A stretch of DNA of 64,000 nt. Source: Gautieria morchelliformis. Its lineage: Eukaryota; Basidiomycota; Agaricomycetes; Gomphales; Gomphaceae. The stretch spans positions 1 to 64,000 of the forward strand of contig WHVA01000109.1 in assembly GCA_015179125.1 (NCBI GenBank). The letters run 5' to 3'. Below are positions 37,301-48,126 of this stretch, piece by piece. The position numbers and the translations under genes were made by a program. The number at the start of each line of letters is the position of its first letter. Position 1 is the first letter of the stretch. The notes below the pieces were generated by a model that was given only the letters and a program-made list of their open reading frames with translations, searched no databases and was not told where the DNA came from.

Positions 37301-37608
37301 GGGGGAGGGAGGCAAGCAGAATTATGCCAGTAGGACACAATAATTAGATTTACTATATACATCAAAAAGAACAATTTAGAGAATTATGGATATTTGAGAT
37401 TGGCGGCCTTAGTACCGTCTGAGGCAGCGCACGGCACATTATTGGTATTTAACCTTGAGGCCGCTACCACCAACACACCGCAAGAATGTAGATGGCTCAC
37501 TTGTCACATGACTTGTCCGCATGTTGACAACAGCTCTGCCTCTCAGACTCGCACAACATAGTTCTTTACTTGTTGTCTGCCTCTAATTCTCGATATTTGT
37601 TATTCCAG
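37301..37608. other. Intergenic region, nothing recognised
   Basis: It lies between the interrupted SAM-like gene and the FunK1 gene. AT-rich, with no ORF or repeat that I can place. Confidence 0.35.
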
Positions 37609-39802
37609 ATGCCATCAACACCACCCCAATCTCTCAAGCTTCCGTTGATGATGAGCACACCATATAGCGTCAGTTCCAGTAAATCTCATGAATCACACAT
37701 TCGGACCCAGGATGATTTGAAAAAGCTGATGAAGGGCGAGTTCTCCAGTGCAATATTCGAGAGTAATTCTCTGCTTGAAGAGCGCTGTCGGGCAGATCAA
37801 AAAATTGTCGACACTGTCCTATCCAAACTGAAACCTGGCATGTTCTGGGACAGCCCAACCGACACTTTCAAGGAATGGCCCAGCCACACTGGTCCAGAAA
37901 GCGCTCATTATGCGCCGTTGGAGTGGTTACTCAACAAGATTCTGTCCATCTCCTCCTAAAAGCTGCCGAATGGCAATATCCACCGAGGTCTTCAGTTTTA
38001 CGTGTACGGTCGGGAAATGGCTGAAGGACTTGACACAGACTCCCCCCTAAAACCAGACCTTGTTGGTTGTCAGTCTGTTGGTGAGAGCCAATGCTCGAAG
38101 CCGAAACTCTCATGGAACAAGGCTGAAATTTGCGTAGAGGTGAAGAATAACTGGCCTGGTTTGATCCTGCAGTCAAGCACGTACGCACGCTGTATGTTCA
38201 CACACCGATTGGATAGACTCTTCGTCACTGTTATCCATTTCAACAATGCAACGATGGGGGTGCGCTTCGGATTTTATTCTTGCATGGGTCTGGTTGTTAC
38301 GCCGGAACTTGACCTCTCAAAGGAGGGAGGCTTTAAAGGATTTGTCTGCGGAGTGGTTGGGATTAATTCTTGGACCGACACAGACCACGCTGGAATCGAT
38401 ACTACTCGTACCATCACAGACATTGCGATTCCCAAGAGGGGTATATTCAAGATTTCGAAAACACTTTGTGACCGACGTTGCATTCGCGGACGAGCAACGC
38501 GTGTGTATCTTTTGGTCAAGAAGGGTGCGTTTTGATGTTTAGAGATCTGGGCCAGTAGTTAACAATTGGGTTTGAAGGTGCAACTGCCACCGATGGTTCT
38601 CCCGCTCAACCTCCGTCCACTCACCGGTATAACTTAGGAAGTCACCAACCCCTGCGTTCTCAGCCTGGAAAAGAGACTGACGGTCGAGAACCCTTGAGGT
38701 TGAAGGGAGGCATATCTTTTCTCTTGCTGGACACTGTCATTCTGAAAGATTCATGGCCATTGAAAACCCATAATGAAGAAGGCACAATGTTTGGAGCGTT
38801 ATCGGGCGGATTTGGACTGCCAGACATCCTTGTCTCATACCCTGTCGAGGACGGAATGGATAAGCTCATACCTGATGACGCAACGTATTGGCCTGTGTGT
38901 GCGCCAGAGCCATACGCCGGGGTTAGGCCTGACGAACAAATACATATGCGATCTGTTTTTGAGACCCAAGGGACGTCACTGTGAGCTGCACAAAGTCCTT
39001 GATTGCTCGTGCGTTGCATAGTGCTCGCCATGTTGGGTATGTGAACGAAGAGGGCATCGGACATGATTTACCTATAATGGTGATTGACAGGGCATTTTGG
39101 GCTGTTTAAGAACGGCTGGTTGCACCGCGACATAAGCGTCGGGAACGTCATGCTGATGGATGAAGCTGAGCGGCCGCCTGTGGCAGAGTACGTACCGTCT
39201 TTCACATCAGTCCTTTCGTTTTTTTACGTTTGCTTCAGTTTTGCCGTGACTCGAGAAGTTACTAGATGTGTGGGATTCATATGCGATGGGGACCAGGCAA
39301 TTCATTGGATGGATCAGAAGCAGGAATTAGCAAAGCATCGCTCGGTGGGTCTTTAGTTGTTGTGTGTGGCTTGTGATTTACATGGTTCTAGGGTACGCTG
39401 CCTTTCATGTCTCAGGCGCTGATTGTTGCTTGGGACTCTGGAACGCAAGTTGTGCACCAAGTAATTGATGACCTGGAGTCGTTTATATGGGTTTTATTTT
39501 GGTCGATTCTGGAGATTCTGGAGACCAAGGGGGCACTCGGGCGACTAGAACAGAATTACCGTCAAACGATGCTCTCCGACGAGTTACCTGTGTTACAAGC
39601 TAGGGGAAGTTTCCTTGATAGGTTAAAGCAACAGGATGCCACGAAAAACTTCTCCACGGGCTTCAAGCCATTCTCCAAACTCTTGATTCAATGGTTAACG
39701 CTTTCTCGGGAGACTGCTCTGGAATGGCTGACACCAGACCTCGTTAAGGTGAACACCGATGAGTACACTTTACAGGCCACCAAGCCATACAGCAGTATGT
39801 AA
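37609..39802 (+). pseudogene. FunK1-type fungal protein kinase, with an in-frame stop
   Basis: FunK1 kinases are expanded in basidiomycetes; substrates are mostly unknown. Start MPSTPPQSLKLPLMM. N-terminal family blocks: APLEWLLNKI, LQFYVYGREMAEG, LKPDLVGCQSVG, ICVEVKNNWPGLI, ARCMFTHRLDRLFV. The kinase core includes VILKDSWPLKT, HMRSVFETQGTS, the catalytic loop LHRDISVGNVML, GFICDGDQAIHW in place of the usual DFD, then GTLPFMSQALI and DDLESFIWVLFWSI. It ends LQATKPYSSM. A TAA at 37957-37959 lies in frame between NKILSISS and KLPNGNIHRG; no intron with GT-AG ends fits there. It may be a pseudogene or need an unusual splice. Otherwise most exons look well kept. Confidence 0.75.
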
Positions 39803-40074
39803 CGATTGGGCTTGAATCTCTTTCAGACCTGCCAGAGAGTTGGGATTATGTTAATGAGGGGGAAATGACAGGTGAAGAGAGAGGATGAGCTGGGAAAGAC
39901 CGCATGTAACGCATATAATATTATGAGATCCTGTAGCCGCTGTAGGAAGAGCGGGCACTTACAATGAGTACTTTTTGCACTACTAAGTGTTGTTTACCAA
40001 TATCATCCATCACATTGCAGATAATTTTCAACATTCTGACAACAAAAAAATTACATTACAGTAGTACAACTGCA

Positions 40075-42295
40075 CTACAGATAGCCACAGTCCTTCATCC
40101 ACCCTCGCGCATGTCTGCATGTAATCTGATCCAGTGCCTCGTAGAGAAACATGAATAGCTCAGCCCTCTCCTTACTTGCAACACATGCACGGAACTCGGC
40201 ACCATGACGTCTGAGGTGAGCTTTGATGAAGGAGAATGATTCTTCGATCGGGTTGAGATCGGGCAAGTACGGCGGAAGATACATCAGTTTGATTCCTCTG
40301 CAAATGCAAGATTAGACACTAGTGAAAACAGTTTATAATGGTAAAAACCTTTGGGCACATAAGAGTGAGACCTCAGGTATGTGGTGAATGGCGCATTTAT
40401 CCATAACAAGAACGCTCTGTGGTGCCGGGTAAGGGTTCATTACCTCTAAAAGGCCCTTCAGAAACCCAAGGAACTCGGGACCGTCGTATGCCCCTAATTT
40501 GATATGGCTATAGATGATTCCATCTTGTGAGAGCGCTGGAAGGATTGAAAATCTGAGTGGATATTAGCGATACAATAATGGAGGCCCGTGCACAACTCGT
40601 TACCTTTCGCCCCTTTGGAAACGTGCTCGCACTCGAGGCCTGCATCCCTTGTAAGCCCATCCCATTAGTCTATACGTTGTGCAAAGGTCAATTGCACTTT
40701 CATCTGTGAAAACCAAACGGTCCGGTGGTTCACTACCAATACGAAACTGGAAAGCAGTCCGCGAGGCTTCACAGCGCTCTGCGGCTGCCCGTGAAAGTGT
40801 CACGACTGGTTTATTTCTCCTACCGCGCTACCTCTATGTTCCCCCTTGTCACTCCCTAGCATCTTCGCCAGAGTTCGCCGCACCTACCGACCACTCCCCC
40901 TCTACGTCCACTCTACCCACTGTTCGCCCCATTCTCCGAACCGCTATTCGCTGCTCGCACATTTCATCAGCAGGCACGCCATCGAATATGATCGATACCA
41001 TTCACTCGGCATGATGGTTCATCATTAACCCCATCATCTTCTTAATCCAACCCCATTGGGTGTTCGTATGGCCAAAGTGTGATCGCAGGACGTCTCTTCC
41101 ATAGACCGTGCGGGATCAACCCAGTAAACCAAGAGCCTGTGCAGGGTAGCATGTATGCGGGTCCCAAGACATGGTTTTGTCCATAAGTGCCTTCGCTCCC
41201 TTTATTCTCCGTCGCTTCATGTTCGCATTCTCCCCTGACTCTATTGTATGTTTATTCCATCTACCTAGTATCATGACTGCGCACCCCTATCCAACCCTGA
41301 CTTGTGACGGCCTCTTTCCTATTCGCTGATACCTTATGATAGTAGTTTACATTCGCATGTATATTCCCCAGTTCAATTATCATACGTTGTTCATCTTGTG
41401 CAGCTTTGACCTCGCCGTGGTCACCGTCTTAAGCCTTCTCTTGGAGATTTCCATCTTCAACTAGCAGAGGACTTAGGCATCACTGGTGAGTTCTCATACT
41501 TCATCTTCGTTACCTTAGCCTTCGAACCATTTTCTGTGCTGTTGGCAAAGGGCTCCGAAGGAGCACCTTCGCCAGCGAAGGGATTGTCGAGACTTAGACA
41601 GCCCTTCCGTGAGACCTTGCACGTTACATCGTCAAGAGTCACGTGCTATTTCGCTACGACTGTAGATAGGGCAAGCCCCGTTTAGGCAAACCCTCTTACC
41701 TTGTGAACGTTCATTGGTTCATCCATTCGCCGAACGGCATACTTATTCGCACAAGTTATTCGGGCATTCGCTGTGTTCACTAATACACAATATTAACGCC
41801 TGAAAACCAATCTTGACAGAAAACTGGATTGGAGACAAATATAAAGGTTGTCATTCTTCGAGGATTTAATGACTCACTTTCTTTCTTTGCAAGCCAAGAT
41901 GTTGAAGTGTCCTCCAGACAGTTGATATACTTACTAAAATACCATGCTGCACCTCTAGCTCTTTGACAAGCTCATCGAGGTAAAGATCAGGCGAGTGTTC
42001 AAGAAGCGCAAGAAGAAACTGTTATAAAATAAAATAAGCTACAGCTAAACACAGACATGAATTACTTACTTCACTCTGAGCTGAGGTCATTTTTGACCCA
42101 TGAGATAGCCGCTTTGACGTCTCCAACATCCCGCCAGAGTTTGATTGTGCGTTGAACTACACGTAGTGACATATCAAGGTCAATTGCAATATCGGTTGAT
42201 TTCTTGTTGAGCTTGAATTTTTGGTATATAACGCGATCCCGCAGATCCTTGCTGTACATGTGACGAACAGGTTTAGGGTTGCCAGGGTGAGGCAT
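40075..42295 (-). pseudogene. Tc1/mariner-superfamily transposase, split by an LTR
   Basis: DDE transposase gene in three parts. The N-terminal HTH is MPHPGNPKPVRHMYSKDLRD and LDMSLRVVQRTIKLWRDVGD (42295-42071). Next comes LLALLEHSPDLYLDELVKEL, VSISTVWRTLQHLGLQRKKV (42010-41880). After LTR D come SRAAAERCEASRTAF and the first catalytic Asp in LVFTDESAIDLCTTYRLMGW (40800-40600), then MYLPPYLPDLNPIEESFSFI with the terminal acidic residue (40284). The middle holds short introns. It is interrupted at 40799-41818. Terminal inverted repeats were not located. Confidence 0.85.
40799..41818 (+). mobile_element. Family-1 solo LTR, copy D, nested in the transposase
   Basis: Reads TGTCACGACTGG to CCAATCTTGACA. 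Flanks GAAAG and GAAAA form a 4-of-5 target duplication. Removal restores the transposase exon at SRAAAER, just after an intron. The hairpin is present at 41544-41573. The TATA segment is deleted in this copy. Confidence 0.85.
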
Positions 42296-42890
42296 ATGAG
42301 CAATGGTGTGGGTAGTACATACAAGGAGAATGGAAGTTCCCGAAACACACACCCTGACCAAGAATTCTATGACATGAATCGTGCGACAGCATTTGCACCC
42401 TTACTCCCAATGCTGAACCCCAACTCAAGTGTAATTTCAGGTGTCGAATGGCCACTATCCTGTTTTTATTGGTGAGTTTGCTACTTATGCTTACTTTACA
42501 TCCTCACTGAAAGGGCTGTCACGCGTCCCAACTACAAGTCCACCATTGTGACTTGAAGCGCCCCTTCTACTCGTACAAGCACGAGCAGTTCCTTCCTGTC
42601 GTCCGCCCGCACCCCAACCGACCGCGGCTCCATCACTCCTACCGTCAACACCCTCGCGATGACCACCACCACATCCCGCGCCTCCACGCGCTACCGCAAC
42701 ACCAACCGCGGCGACGCCCTCGCACGCCTTGAGGGCCGCCAGCCCAGTCGTGTCACGTCCGCGCTCCCGTCCCTCTACCGGCTGCCGTTTGGGCCGGTAT
42801 CCCCCATGTCCCCTGCGTGGAGTCCCCTGGGTGTCAAGGTGTGTCGACGCCCCCACACCCTGCTAACCGTATGCCCAGTCTCCTCACAAT
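42296..42890. other. Repeat-derived region without a gene
   Basis: 42500-42890 is GC-rich with frames of 77-121 codons of low complexity (Gly, Arg and Thr rich). I cannot assign it. The inverted-repeat arm 2 follows. Confidence 0.4.
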
Positions 42891-43600
42891 GAGCTCCGTG
42901 TCATCCGTGCTGCAATCGCACCCGTACCTGCACCCGTACCTGCACCCGTACCTGCACCCGTACCTGCACCCGTACCTGCACCCACACCTGCACCTGCACC
43001 CGCGCCCTCCCCCACCACCCTGTCCTCCTACACCAGCTCGCCCACCCCAGCACCTCCGCGCCCCCACCACATACGTGTGCGCCCCCGCGGTTTCCGAGCT
43101 CAAGAACGTGTCAGGATCGGCGAAGTTGCCTTATGGTGCATTGGCACTCGGTGCGGAAGGGATCAAAGATTTCGGGGCTTATGCTACACAGGAGGAAATC
43201 CGACATCGAGAATGAACGCCTACCGTCAGATCTCACTGATCCAATGTCAGAAGAAGCTAAGCCCTTCCTCTCCAATCCTATGACACCCTCTTCTGGAGAT
43301 TCTCCTGTAGTGGGTTCTCACCATTAGTACAAAGTAGCAAACAAAATTAAAACCTGCATTGAACTACATACAGTAAGCTAAGCTTGACATTGTTCCCCCC
43401 TCAGCACCCAAAATGCAAAATAAAAAATGCTTGTTTTATTCGGATTTTTTAGTTCTATGCCCTAGCTATGGTCCACATAGCTTCAGATATGAAATTTCAA
43501 GCGAATCAGAGCGATATCAAGCAAGATATCGTTGTTCGAAGTTTGCGCGCTAAAATGTAAGCAAATCCAACGTGCGCCTTAGGTACTGCAAGCGGGTGTA
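42891..43600. repeat. Inverted-repeat arm 2, with 12-bp minisatellite; empty site for LTR C
   Basis: Reverse complement of 31470-31824 plus 33100-33500. CACCCGTACCTG repeats about six times at 42919-43000. The plus strand reads VSELKNVSGSAKLPYGALAL, GAEGIKDFGAYATQEEIRHR, NERLPSDLTDPMSEEAKPFL, ending SGDSPVVGSHH-stop at 43327, likely the C-terminus of a transposon protein. The LTR C target lies uninterrupted within NERLP-SD. Confidence 0.85.
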
Positions 43601-43648
43601 AGCAGTGTAAGAACTAATGAGAGTGTCAGGACTGAGGATCGGAAATGA

Positions 43649-44159
43649 CTAAGGTGCAGAAATGGGGCCATGCTTGGCAGGGTATGCCTTGTGGAAATCA
43701 GAGATGAGTTCAGAGGCGTGGTCAAGTTCCATGGTGGAAATCCATGAGGTCTCTTCATCGGTGTTTTCGTAGCCTGCCCACTTGACTAGGTACTGGAGTT
43801 GGCAGTGGTATCGTCTGTCGAGCTTGGAGTTGAGAATTTCCAAAATCTCATATTCCAGTTCTCCGTTGATGATGACTGGCCGAGGTGGAGGTTGTTCGCA
43901 ATTCGGGATAGTGTTCGGAACTGACGGTTCAAGCATAGAGACATGGAATACCGGATGTACTGCATGCATATTGTCAGGAAGTCTGAGAGTGAAAGAACAA
44001 CTGCCGGCCTTAGCAATGATCTCGTAGGGGCCAAGGTATTTTTCAGAGAGCTTTTTTGAAGGGCGAGTGGTGTGGGAGTTTTCTGCTTTGATGAAGACTT
44101 TGTCGCCTATTTCGAATGCCAGTTGCAGAAGACGTTTCCGATTGGCGGAAGTTTGATAT
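43649..44159 (-). pseudogene. Gypsy (chromovirus) integrase C-terminus with chromodomain
   Basis: Open from the LTR edge at 44159 to a stop at 43649. Reads FEIGDKVFIKAENSHTTRPS, KLSEKYLGPYEIIAKAGSCS, MHAVHPVFHVSMLEPSVPNT, then the chromodomain YEILEILNSKLDRRYHCQLQ, YLVKWAGYENTDEETSWIST. This is the 3' end of a Gypsy pol gene. Protease, RT and the integrase core are gone, replaced by the E/F LTR pair. Confidence 0.88.
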
Positions 44160-44840
44160 TGTCAAGATTGGATTTTAGGCATTAATATCATGTATTAGTG
44201 AACACAACAAATGCCCGAATAGCTTGTGCAACGAAATATGTAGTTCGGCAAATACGATGAACCAGTAAGTGTTCAGAAGGTAAGAGGGCTGCCCGAACGG
44301 GGCTCGCCCTATCTACAGTCATAGCGAAATAGCCCCTGACACTTGAAAATGTAACGTGCAAGATCTCATGGAAAGGTTGTCTGGTAGTAACAATCCTTTT
44401 GCCAGCGAAGGTGCTCCTTCGGAGCCCTTCGCCGACAGCACTGATAATAATCCGAAGGCTAAGGTAATGAAGGTGGAGTACGAAAACTCACCAGTGGTGC
44501 TTAAGTCCTTCTCTGGTCTAAGATAGGAATCTATAGAAGAGGGCTCAAGACGATGATTACAGTGAGGTCAAGCTTTTGCACAAGATAGATGTATGATGAT
44601 TGAACTGCAGAATATACATGCAAACATAAACTACTTATACCGAATGCTCATATGATACCAGTGAATAGGACAGAGGCCGTCATGAGTCAGGGTTGGATAG
44701 GGGTGCGCAGTCAGGATACAAATAGATGGAACACATATACAATGGAGAAGGAGAGGAGTGCGAACATGAAACAACAGGGGAGAGAGGATAAAGGTACCTA
44801 TGTAAGAAAACATGCCTTGGGACCTGCATACACATTACTT
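44160..44840 (-). mobile_element. Family-1 LTR, copy E (truncated)
   Basis: Begins TGTCAAGATTGG; ends abruptly near CCTGCATACACATTAC, where it meets copy F in opposite orientation. The hairpin is at 44405-44432. Left flank GATAT has no matching right flank. Confidence 0.75.
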
Positions 44841-45854
44841 TCATGACTCATTTATTTCTTGTACCCAATAACTCCATTCTCCCTTTCATCACTCCACTTC
44901 TATGTTCACTCCGATCGCTCTTCACCAAATTCACCGAACGACCATTTGCTACTCACATCATTCGCCAGTAGGCACACCATCAAACACGATCAACATCCTT
45001 TACCCGGCTTGATGGTTCATCACTGGTCCCATCGCCTTCTCAACTCAAACCCCTTTTTATGTTCCTATGGCCAGAATGCATTCGCGGGGCGTCCTACCCG
45101 TAGATCATGTGGGATCAACCCAGCAGACCAAGAGTCCGTGCAGGGTAACATGTATGCAGGTCTCAAGTATGCAGGTCTCAAGCATGCAGGTCTCAAGGCG
45201 TGTTTTCATACATAGGTACTTTCGCCCTCTTTCCCCACCATCGTTTCATGTTCGCACTCCTCTTTCATTCTATTGTATATGTGTTCATCTATTTGTATCC
45301 CAACTGCGCACCCCTATCCAACCCTGGCTCAAGACGGCCTCTTTCCTATTCACTAACATCATATGAGCATTTGGTATAAGTACTCTACATTTGCATGTAT
45401 ATTCCCCAGTTCAATTATCATACGTCTATCTTGTGCAAAACTTGACCTCACTGTGACTATCGTCTTGAGACCTCTTCTATAGATTATCATCTTCGACCAG
45501 AGGAGGACTTAAGCACCACTGGTGAGTTTTCATACTTCACCTTCATTAGCTTAGTCTTCATACTATTATCGGTGCTGTCAGTGAAGGGCTCCGAAGGAGC
45601 GCCTTCACCAGCGAAAGGATTGTTGCTGCTTAAACAACCTTTCCGTGACACCTTGCACGGTACATGGTCAAGTGTCACGGGCTACTTCGCTACGACTGTA
45701 GATAGGGTGAGCCCCATTTGGGCAGCCTTCTTACCTTCTGAACATTTATTGGTTCACCCTATTCGCCAAATGGCACACTTCTTCACACAAGCTATTTGGG
45801 CATTCGCTGTGTTCACTAATACACGATATTAATGCCTAAAAACCAATCTTGACA
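44841..45854 (+). mobile_element. Family-1 LTR, copy F, head-to-head with E
   Basis: Nearly full length, from TCATGACTCATTTATTTC to CCAATCTTGACA. TATAAGTA is near 45377. The hairpin at 45581-45609 shows a paired change (GTGAAGG/CCTTCAC). Together with E it makes a 1.7-kb imperfect palindrome that replaces the middle of the Gypsy element. Confidence 0.78.
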
Positions 45855-46256
45855 CCAGCATGGCAATAGCCTGTGCAAGATCTGGACCGGGCGGAACTGG
45901 GTTGGCGGGATTCGGAGGTGGAGGACCACCTGGGGGACCACCATGAGGGCCCCCTGGAGGGCCACCAGGAGGAGGTCCTGGTGGTGGTGGTGGAGGTGGT
46001 GCTGGGCGTCGGAAAGATGCTGCTGTCTATTCGCCGCTGCTACCAACAAATTTCTGTCCTAGTCGGGATTGTCGAGATTGGCATCAGGAACTTCTTTGAT
46101 GTGCCCTGGCGGAACATCGTCAGAGAGCTCATCATCGGCTCGAGAGCTGTTGGAGGGTTCTGCATGTCTTGGTGCTGCAGATCTAAGGTTTCCAAAATAA
46201 GAGAGAGCTTCGACAGCTCCTGCCCAAGCTGAAGTAGCTGTGGTATGAGGAGGCAT
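45855..46256 (-). pseudogene. Gypsy gag fragment 2
   Basis: Start MPPHTTATSAWAGAVEALSY, then FGNLRSAAPRHAEPSN and DVPPGHIKEVPDANLDNPD. A frame change leads into a Pro/Gly-rich block (PGPPPGGPPGGPHGGPPGGP) and PGPDLAQAIAMLV. It is cut at 45855 by LTR copy F. Same strand as the chromodomain remnant, so both likely come from one element. Confidence 0.75.
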
Positions 46257-46690
46257 AGTGATAGTTATCAGGTGGGAATCAGATAATACTGTTACATATT
46301 GATATTTCCACAAGTCGGAACTGTAAAGGACAATGGCTTCAACTTATATGTTGCGCCCCCAATGAACTATCATCCTAAGTATTTCGGATCACAATTCGGA
46401 AGTCGGAAAGTATCAAACTAAACAGAAGTCAGAACTTGAGTTGGAAACAGAGTCAGAAGGCGGAAGGCAGAGAGGCGGAGGTCTTACTAAACTCATTGTG
46501 CTAAGAACAGGAGATAGAGCGAAGGAAATCAAGTATCGAAGGCGATTATCTGATTGCAGAATAACAGACATACATGAGAGGCTTTTATACAAAGAGCTGA
46601 GGCAACATGTAATGTGGTAGTACTAAGCAAATTCCGGAGAGAGCAGAAGTCGGATAGAAATACAGGGTAATTAATTAATTGGGAACAAGG

Positions 46691-47936
46691 TGTCATGACA
46701 TGTTTATTTCCCATACTCAGATGCCCTGTTTTCCCATTTCTCACTCCACCTCCGTGTTCGTTGCGATTGCCCTCGTCGTGTTCGGCAACCGATCCTCGCT
46801 GTTCGCGCCATTTACCATAGCCACGCCGTCAAAGCACGATCGACTTCTTTGGACTGACTTGGCAGTCATCGCTGAGCCTATCACCTCCTCTGCTCAACCC
46901 TCTTTCGATGATGTTCCTATGATCGGATTGTCATGACGTATGTATTTCCTACACCTTGTTATCCCCATTTCCCCTTTCGCCACTTCTCCTCTGTGTTCGC
47001 TTGGCTTCGCCCTCCACCTCAACCACTCCTCCCCTATGTCATCTCCGTTCGCCCTTCCTCACATTTCTCTGAACAGCCATTCACTGCTCGCATCATTCGC
47101 CAGCAGGCACACCATCAAATCACGATCGATATCCCTACCCGGCATGATGGCTCGTCAGTCAGTAGCTCCATCAGCTTCTTGGTCCAACCCCCTTTTGGTG
47201 TTCATATGAGCAGGGTGCGCTCGCGGGACGTCCTACCCGTAGGTCATGTGGGATCAACCCAGCAGATGAAGAACCCATGCAGGGCGGTGTATATGCGGGC
47301 CCCAAGACATGATTTCATACATAGGTGCCTTCGCCACCTTTACTCTCCGTCGTTTCATGTTCGCACTCTTCTCTCACTCTATTGTATGTTTATTCCATCT
47401 ACTTAGTATCATGACTGCGCACCCCTATCCAACCCTGACTCACGACGGCCTCTTTCCTATTCGCTGATACCTTACGAGCATTCGATATAAGTAGTTTACA
47501 TTCGCATGTATATTCCCTAGTTCAATTATCATACGTCGTCCATCTTGTGCAAACTTGACCTCGCTGTGATCATCGTCTTAAGCCTTCTCTTGGAGATTTC
47601 TATCTTCGACCAGCAGAGGACTTAGGCATCACTGGTGAGTTCTCATACTTCATCTTTGTTACCTTAGCCTTCGAACTATTTTCTGTGCTGTTGGTGAAGG
47701 GATTGTCGCTGCTTAGACAGCCCTTCCGTGACACCTTGCATGTTACATCATCAAGTGCCACGGGCCATTTCGCTACGACTGTAGATAGGGCGAGCCCCGT
47801 TCGGGCAACCCTCTTATCTTGTGAACATTCATTGGTTCACGTATTCGCCGAACCGCATACTTATTCACACAAGCTATTCGGGCATTCGCTGTGTTCACTA
47901 ATACACGATATTAATGCCTAAAAACCAATCTTGACA
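46691..47936 (+). mobile_element. Family-1 solo LTR, copy G
   Basis: From the palindromic TGTCATGACA to CCAATCTTGACA; perfect target duplication CAAGG at 46686-46690 and 47937-47941. TATAAG at 47485-47490; second U3 module begins 46929. The hairpin is deleted. The empty-site paralog is in the LTR at 26808-27469. Confidence 0.93.
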
Positions 47937-48126
47937 CAAGGGGAATACAAGGGGGGTTCAGGGTAGGGTAAAATAATGGCAAAAGAACAAGGGGTTGGAA
48001 GACATATCTGACAGCAAAACTACAAGGAGGACTGGACATAAGGTCTTGCTGTGCTGAGAGGCAGGTGCAGTGGGTCCGAGTGATAGAGTCGAAAGAACAA
48101 GGGAATAAAACAAGGGGCGGAATATC

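Noticed and set aside
42491..42892. Two opposite frames of 77 and 121 codons
   Set aside because: GC-rich shadow frames with no family resemblance, next to a minisatellite.
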